From the NCBI GenBank assembly GCA_051889215.1, contig JBJFDC010000023.1:1-15448 (forward strand): DNA of 15,448 nt, in the 5' to 3' direction. Source of the stretch: UMGS1470 sp051889215. GTDB lineage: Bacteria; Bacillota; Clostridia; Christensenellales; UBA1242. A program made the position numbers and the translations under genes. The notes under the pieces were generated by a model that made no database searches, had not been told where the DNA came from, and saw only the letters and a list, made by a program, of their open reading frames with translations. Below, piece after piece: positions 1 to 10,100 of this stretch (its first letter is position 1; each line of letters starts with the position of its first letter).

Positions 1-909
1 GCAACCGCGGGAGTTGCAGCAAGTTATCAAAACATAACTTTGTCAGTGTCAAAGATTGTGACATATGATTCAACCTATGGATCCTTACCAGCTTTGGGAA
101 GAACGGGATATACATTTGCCGGTTGGTTTACGGCAGCAAGTGGTGGAACAGAGGTCACATCTTCCACAACAGTCACAACCGCATCGAATCATACTATTTA
201 TGCTCATTGGACCGCGAAAACATACTCTGTTTCTTCAGGCAAAAACCGAGGTACATTAACAGTTTCTTCGAGTGGAACTTATGGCTCTGGTCTATCAATT
301 AAGTGGTCGCTTCCTGCAACAACTGCCCAATACTATTACACACTTGGTTCAGTAAAAGTTTATTCTGGAACAAGCACATCGGGAACACTTCTTGCAACCT
401 ACACATCTGGCACTAGTGCAACATATACAATGAACGGGGCATACTACTCAAATATTTATGTATATTTGACTATAAACCAAAATGATAGAATATATACATT
501 AACAATCACTTCATCAAGTTCCACTTGGAGCAATGGTTCTGGAACATTGCTTTGGGTAAGTATTGGTGCAAATTCAAGTGTGAATTTAACAAGCAACACT
601 TCCTTAACTTTTACCGCAAAATATGGACAAGAGGTATGGATGAACTTGGAAACAAGAGGTTTTGATGTGAATTTCAATAGAGTAGATTGGAGTATTAAAC
701 CGACATCATTATTAACCGTAAAAAATAATTCTGGTTCAAACAATGCGGCCTCTTTCTCGGCTGGTGATGGCAGTGGTGGATATCTAAGAGGCAAGTCTAC
801 TGCTGCAGTACATTCGACAGCTTGGATTAGGTGGGAGTTTAAACCAACGGCATCGACATCAACAAGTTCTTCATGTTGCACAATCACAATACATAATTAT
901 AAAAATTAA
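1..909 (+). CDS. C-terminal part of an InlB-repeat surface protein (5' truncated)
   Basis: The reading frame is open from base 1 to the TAA at 907-909, so the gene begins upstream of the window; 302 residues are visible. The first ~70 visible residues contain one InlB B-repeat (Listeria-Bacteroides repeat), recognisable by GRTGYTFAGWFTAASGGTE followed by a closing YAHW. The rest is Ser/Thr/Tyr/Gly-rich with alternating hydrophobic residues, which suggests beta-sandwich extracellular domains, but I recognise no family in it. There is no LPxTG motif, no C-terminal membrane segment and no basic tail, so wall attachment is not explained by the visible part. Proteins of this kind in low-GC bacteria are usually secreted or surface-bound adhesins; that role is inferred. 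It lies directly upstream of the giant surface protein gene but is separated from it by a terminator, so the two are probably transcribed separately. Confidence 0.8.
   Translation, partial: ATAGVAASYQNITLSVSKIVTYDSTYGSLPALGRTGYTFAGWFTAASGGTEVTSSTTVTTASNHTIYAHWTAKTYSVSSGKNRGTLTVSSSGTYGSGLSIKWSLPATTAQYYYTLGSVKVYSGTSTSGTLLATYTSGTSATYTMNGAYYSNIYVYLTINQNDRIYTLTITSSSSTWSNGSGTLLWVSIGANSSVNLTSNTSLTFTAKYGQEVWMNLETRGFDVNFNRVDWSIKPTSLLTVKNNSGSNNAASFSAGDGSGGYLRGKSTAAVHSTAWIRWEFKPTASTSTSSSCCTITIHNYKN
34..213 (+). repeat. InlB B-repeat (Listeria-Bacteroides repeat) coding segment
   Basis: The translated segment has the hallmarks of the family: a Y-D-x-x-Y-G-x-L-P start, the GYTFAGWFT core with a following G-G-T, and a YAHWT ending. 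In Listeria internalins and many gut surface proteins such repeats form small ubiquitin-like stalk domains. Only one copy is visible; others may lie upstream of the window. Confidence 0.8.
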
Positions 910-930
910 TGATTGAATTAGACGTTTAAC

Positions 931-963
931 AAAAAACAGGGGCAAGATTGCTCTTGTTTTTTT
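931..963 (+). terminator. Rho-independent terminator after the first surface gene
   Basis: The arms 931-943 and 950-962 pair over 13 positions, two of them G-U, around a 6-base loop, and the 3' arm runs into seven T residues at 957-963. It lies 21 bases after the stop codon of the upstream gene. The A-rich 5' arm opposite the T-tract could also let it work on the opposite strand, but there is no gene there. Confidence 0.8.
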
Positions 964-989
964 GTTTTGCTGGTGTAGAATAATTTTTT

Positions 990-1007
990 GTGAAATCAGT
1001 GTGAAAT
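990..1007 (+). promoter_or_regulatory. Tandem GTGAAAT boxes (possible response-regulator site)
   Basis: Two perfect copies of GTGAAAT (990-996 and 1001-1007) are separated by 4 bases, giving an 11-bp period, one turn of the helix. This 7+4+7 direct-repeat layout is the arrangement known for OmpR/PhoB-family response regulators. They lie about 45 bases upstream of the candidate -35 box of the giant gene. Function is inferred; no regulator gene is visible in the window. Confidence 0.3.
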
Positions 1008-1027
1008 TTTGCATAAATTTTGGCTTT

Positions 1028-1048
1028 TTTGCAAAAAAAAATTGCAAA
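1028..1048 (+). promoter_or_regulatory. TTTGCAA-A7-TTGCAAA inverted repeat
   Basis: Two 7-base arms (1028-1034 and 1042-1048) form a perfect inverted repeat around seven A residues. Each arm contains the self-complementary TTGCAA. It ends 3 bases before the candidate -35 box, so it could be an operator or simply a bent A-tract upstream element. A further TTGCA core lies at 1009-1013. Confidence 0.3.
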
Positions 1049-1051
1049 CCA

Positions 1052-1080
1052 TTGCCTTTATTATATTAATATAATAAAAT
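1052..1080 (+). promoter_or_regulatory. Candidate promoter of the giant surface protein gene
   Basis: TTGCCT at 1052-1057 is followed after 17 bases by TAAAAT at 1075-1080. That is 4/6 and 5/6 agreement with the sigma-A consensus, with optimal spacing. A transcript would start near 1087 and have a leader of about 30 bases. A perfect TATAAT at 1070-1075 overlaps, but has no -35 partner at normal distance. The region is very AT-rich, so the exact hexamers are uncertain. Confidence 0.45.
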
Positions 1081-1110
1081 AATACTGAAAAAGTTTGAAC
1101 AAACTAAACA

Positions 1111-1117
1111 AGGGGGA
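1111..1117 (+). promoter_or_regulatory. Ribosome binding site deciding the giant gene's start
   Basis: AGGGGGA is the only strong Shine-Dalgarno-like run upstream of the reading frame. It directly abuts the GTG at 1118, which is too close for normal initiation, whereas the in-frame TTG at 1121 lies 4 bases after the G run. The true start may therefore be TTG 1121, one codon shorter. No ATG is available near here. Confidence 0.55.
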
Positions 1118-4100
1118 GTGTTGGGCAGTTTTAAAACTTTGTCAAAAAAACGTAATAACAGGTGGAAAATAATTGCCATCTTCTCCTTTTTTATTTCGTT
1201 GTTTTGTTTGAGCACATATTTTATTTCTTTTGCTTGGTTTCGTGACCAAGATTCCATGCAAGAAGATATCACCATGGCTGCTGTTCAAATTGAGAACAAC
1301 ACGCAATATTCCATGTCCACTGTTGTCAATCTCGCTCTTGCAGATCAATATCTTTTGGATAGAGACATCACATTCAACATAACAGAAAAGTCTTCAGAGG
1401 TTTATGTTCGATGTGCACTCAAGTTCACATGCACAAATGGGGCAGAAGTTGCAAAAGATATGATCAAATTCCAAGACTACAAACTTGGTTCAAACTCGAG
1501 TTATTCATGGCAACAATTTGGTGAGTATTTCTATCTTTGCGACGAGACTGGAATTCCAAAAACGATTGAAAGAAATCAAGCGGGACAAGTTTTCACATTC
1601 ATAAAAAGAGAAAATTTGTTGCTTCCACGCGATGCCATTGTCAATCAACATTTCACATCAAGTGATCAAGTCAAAATGACTGTTGAGGTTGAGGCAATTC
1701 AGGGCAGAAATCTTGAAGATTCATCAATATATGAACTCAATCAATACTTCTTGTCTGAAATTCCAAGTGATACATATTCCATCAAGTTCCATGATGTTGA
1801 CGGCTCAATTCTCAGCGAACAAACAGATGTTGCCTATGGTGACCATGTTGTCGTTCCAGAAATTGAAAAAGAAAAAGCATCAGATCACACAACATTTGCT
1901 TATTGGAGCACAACAGAAGATGGACAAGGACTCAAAATTCGCGAAGACGACGAAAGCAGGGTTTTTTCCAATATTTCACAAAATATGGAAGTTTGGCCAG
2001 TTTATGTTCACGACCAAGTAAAAATTGATGTTTCATATGGCGAAGGGGGAGTTGTCACTCCTGGCAGCACATTGATTGATTGGGGCACAGGAAAAACATT
2101 CCGTGTTGTTGCAGACAGCGGATATGGAATAAAAGAAATCAAAAGAGACGGAGTTGTGATTTATGATTTCTCAACTTCAAAAATTGACAATTTTGATTAT
2201 GTTCTTGAAAATGTTGTTGCTGACACAAGCATTGAAGTCACATTTGAACCGGTTGTGTATGAAATCATCGTTATATCTGTTGGAAATGGGACAGTTGAAC
2301 CTGGCTCAACAACAGCAGTTTATGGCAGTTCAAAAGTCTTTACGATGACGCCTGACGAGGGCTATCGAATTTGGTCAATAACGCTTGACGGTGTTGATAT
2401 TCCTGTCACAGCAGCAAGCGGAAGTTCACAAAGATATACTCTTTCTGACATCAATTCTGACCATATTCTTTCGGTCAAATTTGTCACAAGCATTCTCAAA
2501 ATCACAACAGTTGCTGGATCAAATGGTTCAATCAAACCATATGAACTCGAAGTTGAATATGATTCGTTCGCGTCGGTTTCTGTTGTTCCAAATGAGGGAT
2601 ATGAGATTTCGGCAATATATGTCGATGGCGTCATGATTGATGCTGCAGAGATTGCAAAAGGTGGTGTTGCTCAAAACGTGACATTTGAGCATGTCACAGA
2701 AGATCACGAAGTTCGTGCGACATTCTCAAAAATCCAACTCACAATAACTGCTTCGGCGGGTGAGGGTGGAACAATATCTCCAAGCGGTGAAATTGTTTGT
2801 GATTATGGGACGACGCAATCTTTTGATATAATTCCAGACAAATTTCAAACAATAGACAAAATTTATGTCGATGGCGCAGAAGTTGCAGTCACTGTCACCG
2901 AGGGTGACACACAAACTTATGTTTTTGAAGACATAAAAGATTCGCACACAATTTTTGCCACATTCACACGTTCTTACATAAAACTTGATATCAATGGCGG
3001 CTCTGGCAGTCAGCCAAGCATTTCTTATTCGCTCGATGGCACAAAGTTCACCCTTTCAAGTGTTGAACCAAAAGGACCTGGTGGAAAAGAATTCTATTAT
3101 TATAGCACTCGTGCATATGACGATGAAAAAGGACAACTTGGTGACCGTTATGACTTGGGATATGAATACGACATTCCTGACCTTGAAAGTGTGACAACTC
3201 TCTATGCAATCTATCTTGAACCAACCGAAGATGTGTCATATTATTCTCAATATATGGTTTTCCCAAAAGGCACTCAATCAATCAAGAGAATTGGTCTTGA
3301 CGAGGCAATGAACGAGGCAATGTCTGGAAGTGACAATGAATTAACACAGGCAATCATGGCTGTTATTGCACTCGCATTGTCGACCACTCAACAAGATACA
3401 AACTTGGTTTATTGCACGCTTCCGGCAGGACTTAACACACTTGAGTGGTTTGCGTTCAGTGGTTGCACCTCTCTTTCTGGAGTTTCTGTGCCTGCTTCAC
3501 TTGGCACAATTTCAATGTCGGCTTTTTCAAACACAACTTCATTAACCAATTTCACAATGCCATATTCTTGTGTTTCTCTTGGAACAAGTGCGTTTGAAAA
3601 TTCTGGTGTTCAACACATAAAAATGAACAACAGGATTCAATCCATTGGGTCAGATGCTTTCAAAGCTTCAAGCTTAAAAGAATTTAAAGTCCAAAGAAGC
3701 ATAACCAGCATGGGCAAAGTTGATAGTCTTCTTGGCTCATCTGAAGAACAAGAATATGCTGATGGAGTATTTCATGAATGTGCTGACCTCGAAAAAATTG
3801 ATTTTTCAGAGCAATCATCTTTTCTTGGGCAAACACTTCAAAATTGTTCTTCTCTCAGTGAAGTTATCTTGCCTCAACCATTGACATCAATTCCAGACAA
3901 TCAATTCAGAAATTGTCAGAGTTTGTCCTATGTTAGTTATAAAAATGGAGACACTCTTGTTAATAAATTCCCTTCAACTTTGAAAAAAATCGGCAATTAT
4001 GCCTTCTTTGGCACAGCATTTACCGATCTTTTGCTTGATAATTGCTCAAAGGTCGCAATCGGCGATTATGCCTTTGCATCAAGTGCTTTTGAGACATTGA

Positions 4101-7100
4101 CCATTGCAAGCGGAAAAGTTGACACGGTTGGCACGTATGCATTTTCAAATTCACCAAACCTAAAAACAGTTGATTGGCAAATTGAATATAAAGTGCCAGA
4201 ATTCTGTTTTGCATACTCAAAAAATTTGCAAACATTCAGCACAACTTCATTGAAAGATTGCATTTCAAATTATGCTTTTGTTGATTGTTCAAAACTCAGC
4301 TCACTAAACCTTAATATAAGTGGAGAGTTTGTTATTTATGTCGGCGCATTCAAGAACTGCGCAATCAGTGAACTAACAATTCCAGAAGGAGTCACAAATA
4401 TTGGGGCTCAAGCATTCTATGGAAATCTCTTCCAAGAATTGATTTTCCCTTCGACATTAACAACTCTTGCAGACGATTCCCTTCAAAGTTGTTCAAATCT
4501 CGAAAGGTTTGAACTGCAAGCTGTTTTGTCTTCAACAATAACCAACTTGAACAAGGTAGGCAATGGCCCAACATGGTATATTGAAGGAGAACCATATCTT
4601 GTTGGAACAGAGAGTTCATCTGCTCCAAACGGAATTGGACCAATAGGTGTATACACAATTTATCCGGGGAAAGCAAATCAAGTTGATTGGGAATGGATTG
4701 AGGTCATTTCTGACACTCAAATCAGACGTTATACAACTTCAAGCACTGACCCAAAAACAACAATATCTAGCATTGAGACAGCATCTTTTGCTGGCACTCA
4801 AATCGGAAAGAAATACATAACCAAATACGCTCCAGAAGAGATTGCTGCGGGCGCTCTTGAGATTGCTGTTCCAACTGCGATTGTTGATTTAAATGGCACC
4901 ATTCACGACATTGAAGGCATTGTGTCATTTGAAGCCAATGCTGTGGCAACCGAAAAGATTAATGGTGGGTCGGTTAGCCTGATGCTAATGAGTGGACTCA
5001 CTTATGTTGGACCAAATTGTTTCAACTCTTCTCTCGGCGCAAAACTTTCTGATATTTCAGTTCCAATGACAATAAAATATGTCGGCGAAAACGCATTCCA
5101 GGGGACAAATATTTCAAGTGTTCATATGTCAAAACTTGAGTATGTTGGTTCAAGTGCATTTAAATCATGTTCGAACTTAACATCTGCTGAATTTTCAGAT
5201 TTAATCACTGAAATTCCTGAAAGTTGTTTCCAAAATAGTGGATTGACAAGTTTTGTCATGCCTGCAAATTTGACGAAAATTGCTTCTTCTGCATTTGCTG
5301 CGACAAATATAACAAAATTATATTTTCCTTCAACTCTTGCTGAAATTGGCTCAAGGGCTTTCGTTGATTGCACAAGTTTGACATCTGTTGAAGGTTTGTC
5401 GAACACACAACTAACCGCAATTCAAACAGAAACATTCAAAGGTTGCAGCAGTTTGAACAAAGTTTATTTGCCTTCGTCACTAAAAAGCATTGGATCTTCA
5501 GCATTTGATTCTTGCACGAATTTGACTTATTTGACATTTGGAAGTTCGCTCGAAACAATTGATTCAGGAGCTTTTAATTCTTGTTCAAATCTCTCAAGTC
5601 TTGAATTTCCTGCGACTCTAACAACAATTGGGAATGGTGCATTTAATGGGTGCTCATCTCTTCTGAAAATCACTTTCAAACACACCAATTTCACAAACAT
5701 CAATGCTGCGGCTTCTGTGTTCAGTGGAACAACAAGTTCTCTCCAAGTTTATATCCAAAATGGAATTACTCTTGATGCTTTTAAAGCGAAATTCGATGGA
5801 ACAAGCACTGATAGGGGATTTGCTGAAGATGCAAAACTTTTCTATCAAAACGCATCAAATCCTTTGGCAAGTTATAAATCAAAAGAATGGCAAGCAGTTA
5901 GAACTGTTGTTGTCTATTGCGGTGAGGGAGGAAGTGCAACAATAAAATTTGGCTCAGGCGCCGAACTTCTCGTTCAATCCACTCAACAAAAGACATTCAG
6001 CATAATCAATGGAACAAATTATGAATTGTTAATTTACCCAGATTCAACAACTGAATTTTTTGCACTTGTTGTTGGGTCAGATTCCTTTAAAAATTTGGAG
6101 TCTTTTGGAACTGGAAACAAAAACAAAAAATATACTTCAACAATCAGCGATGACACAAATATTCAAATAACATTCAACAAACCTGTTGTCTATTTGGATG
6201 AAAATGGTGCAGATGGAACAGGTTGGAAGAAACATTCAGTCACAGAAGGAGCAAACAAAGAAAGCTTCACAATTAACGATGATGCTGAAAATTATACCAA
6301 AGGCGTAGCACCATTCTATTTCTATTCAACAATTTCAACTGATAATGAGACAAAACAAATCGGAAAACGTTTTGATATTGGTGTGACATATCCTGTGTCG
6401 GCTCTTGGCAACATCAAAAGACTTTATGCAATTTATCTCGACCCAACTCCTGAAAGCAATTTCACGATAACGGCTGGTGGAACGATATCTCTTAAGAGCG
6501 GGATAACTTCAATATCAAATCTCGTCATTCCAAAAACTGTTGGCGGAACAGTGGTCACTGGAATTGCAGCACGCGGTTTTTCAAATGCTCCTGCAAGTGG
6601 CATCATTGATATTAACACATCAAGTTCAATAATTTCAGGGCTCATCACAATGCCATCAACGGTCACAAGCATTGGTGCTCGTGCATTTGCTGGAAACACG
6701 GGAATTAATTCCATGTTCTCTCTTCCATATGCACTCAGTTCACTTGGCGACGAGGCATTTGCTTTGTGCAAGTTTACATCAGTGAATATAAACATTATGA
6801 AAGAAGGCAGCAATGTTGTTAAATTTGAGGACAACATTCTCTACACCACGGGCGGAGCATATCAATTTGCTTTGGGAACAAGCACAAATCAAATAACAAA
6901 CATTGATTCCACAGTCATTTTGCCTCATGCTTTTGCAGACAGCAAGATAAAACAATATAACGACTTTGGAAAAATCACGAATTATGGCAATTATGCCTTC
7001 TCAAGTTGCAGTGCAACCGATCTTGTGATTACATTCACAAAGAATGCAAGTGAAGTGACATTTGGTGTCGGTGTGTTTGAGGGAACATCATCAAAACTTC

Positions 7101-10100
7101 GCATTTATGTGCCAAGTGGCGATGTTGAAAACTACATTAACAAATTCACATCACAACTCGGATTCCACAATGGTGCACTCATATATGACGGACAAGATTC
7201 GACCGTTCCATATGCTCAATATTATGAGGGCGCATGGTATCGCATCTATAAAGTCACAACAAGCGACCTCCCAACTGGAGGAAAATCGATTCAAATTTAT
7301 AACTTGTCTGCTCAAGACGACAAATCGATGACTTTTGCCGCATATACCTCTGCATTTGGCGGAAATATTGACGGATATTATCGTGAAGACTGGAAATTGA
7401 GTGTTGTTGTTATATCAGATTCGACAAATGGTTATACACTCAAAACGTTTGAAATTGGCAAAAAACAATCAAATGGAACATTCTCTTATGCACCAATCAG
7501 TTTGAACGAGGGCACATTTGATGCCTCCGGCAGTCAATTCACATACGAAATTGCTGCAAACACACGAAAACAAGATTGGGATATCAAAGTCACATTTGAA
7601 TATAGAACGCAAAATGTCACAATTTATGTTGATGGTGGAGTCAACACATCGTCGATGACGTTGTCAAAATCCTTTGTTGGACCAACATCAATTTCGTCTG
7701 GGGACTATAGTGGATACTCGTCTTTTGTTTCAGATTTCAAATATAACACAGGATTCACTTTCACAAAGACAGAACCAAAAGCAGGTTATTTCATTGTTTC
7801 GTTCAAATATAGAGAATATGTTTATAACCAAAGTGCACTCGCATATGAATGGACAGATTGGCAATATTTGACAAACAGCAATTTTTCAAAACTCACTTCA
7901 TATGGTTATAACAGCATAAATGGTTATGCATATAACAAGGTCATTAATGATGTTGAATTTGTTGTGAAAACTCAATATTCTCCTTTCGTTCTCAAACTTT
8001 CAGGAACATACACCCCAATGGGATTTGAGTATAACTCAACAACAAATCAATATGAACAAATTGTCGACAACAGTTCTCTCGTTAAAACTGGGTTTGCCTC
8101 TGCGTCAATTCCAACTGTTTATGAGGACTACAAACAAGGAAACACGACACTATATTATTTCCTCCACGACAGCAAGAGATTTGACACTGGAATTTCATAT
8201 CCAAAATCCGAGTTTAGTCAAAACACACAAGGATATTTCATCATGGAGGGAAAATACTTCACTCCAATTCCAGAAGATTATTATGACACAACTCTTTCAG
8301 GCATTTTCAAACTAACAACCAGCATTTCTGGTTCAACATATGCAATTCCAAAAACAGTCGGTGGAGAAATAACAACACTTGTTCGCTCAAATCTCAATTC
8401 AAATGGCGCTCAACTTTTCGCCATTTCCTCGCTCACTCTTCCAAAGACAATAACAAGCATTGAAGAGGGTGCGTTCGCCATGAGCAAAATAAACGGACAA
8501 GTTTATTTGCCAACAAATCTCACAAATATTGTTGAAGGTGCTCTCACAACGAGTTATGCCGCTCAATTCAATCAAACAAGAGTTTCTTCAAAGACATATC
8601 AATTTGCGATTTCGGGCGACAAAAACTATATCACAATGTCAAGCGGCACAATTCTTGTCACCGCAAACTCAAATGTTGCAATTGACGCAATTCCAGGCGC
8701 AATAACCAAACTCGGCGCATATGTCTTTGCTGGAAGGTCAGACGCACAATACTCTGATGCAAATTGCTCTGTTGTGTCATATGGCAAGGGCGTGTTCTTC
8801 AATTCCTCAATAAGACAATTCACATTCTCAAAAGATTCAAATGCTGTGTCATTTGATGGCTTGCTCGTCAATTTGACCTCAAAATCTGTGGTCTATGTCA
8901 ACGACGAAGGATACATGACCAAACTCAACAACCGCGGTTTCTGGTCATATTCTCAAACAGCAAAACAAACAACAAATCCATATTCTTCAATGTATTTGAC
9001 ATCGAGCAACACAACACTGTTTGCAATTTATATCAATAATTCATGGAAACAAGTTTATTTCTATAAATATAATTCGGCAAGCACATTCACATTCACATCA
9101 AACAGTTCAAGCAAAGAATTTGTTGACAACAACAAAACCTATATTTGCAATAATGTTTTGAACTACACAATCACGCACGCCAACACAAGAGCGCTCGAAA
9201 GTGTTTCATATTATGAAATTGACGCAAATGGTGAACTGGCAGCTTCTCCATATTGGACACAATCATATGATTTGACTTCAAGCATCACCGAACACACTTT
9301 TGAGACCACTCTTGAAAAAAACACAAGCGTTGTGATTGTTGTTTCCGCTTCAGCAAATTATATCACAATAAAGATGGATGGATTGCAGACAATTGATCAA
9401 ACATTGTTGGAAGGAATAAAAGGGACAGATGTATATTCAGTTTCAGCAACACAAGATGGCGAAAATATTTCAGTCGTTGCAAATGCTGACGGAACATACA
9501 CAATGATTGGCGTGTCTGGTTCAACAATAAAAATTTCTTTGACTCTGAAACATCAAAATTCAATCTTCACACTCGCAAAATACAATGCTTCGAGTTTTGG
9601 GGATTATGACTATGCCGGCGTAAAAACAACATTTGACATGAATGAATTCATAATGCCTGGAAATTCAAGGACATATATAATATATGCCATGGTTTTGCCA
9701 ATTTCGCTTGATATCAATGGGGGAACTGGAACAATCCCATCATATTCAAGAGAAGTCAGTGGCGACAACTTTAAATTTGTTATATCCAAAAATGCAATAA
9801 TCAATAATGGAAACGCTTCATTATACTATTTCAGCAACAACAAAGATGCTCTCGATTTCAGCGACACTCGTTATGACATGGGGCAAACTTATTCAATCGC
9901 GCTTGGAGATATCACTGCAACATCAACAAGAAGGATTTTGTATGCTCGCTACGCAGAATACAATGAGTCGGATTGGACGATGGAGAAAGAAGATAAAGTC
10001 GTTTTGTATTGGGAAAATGGCCAGTTAAAATCAAAAATAGTTCCTTATGCAACAGGATATGTCACATATAACAATAGTGGTGCATCAGGTTCATTCCTCT

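Noticed and set aside
456..887. 143-codon minus-strand reading frame opposite the first surface gene
   Set aside because: The + strand frame carries a recognisable InlB repeat upstream and ends just before a terminator on that strand; the antisense product shows no recognisable features.
1042..1075. Promoter using TTGCAA with the perfect TATAAT at 1070
   Set aside because: The spacing is 22 bases, outside the usable range; TTGCCT-17-TAAAAT fits better.
3335..3395. Possible internal membrane segment in the giant protein (AIMAVIALALS)
   Set aside because: Only about 11 hydrophobic residues in a row with polar residues on both sides; more likely a buried helix before the first LRR block.
5341..5690. 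CRISPR-like or simple tandem DNA repeat
   Set aside because: The repetition is periodic LRR coding with diverged codons, not identical repeats with spacers.
6433..6837. 134-codon reading frame on the minus strand inside the giant gene
   Set aside because: It mirrors LRR-coding sequence, shows no family resemblance and lies fully antisense to a convincing gene; the same holds for the other antisense frames across 1118-12505.
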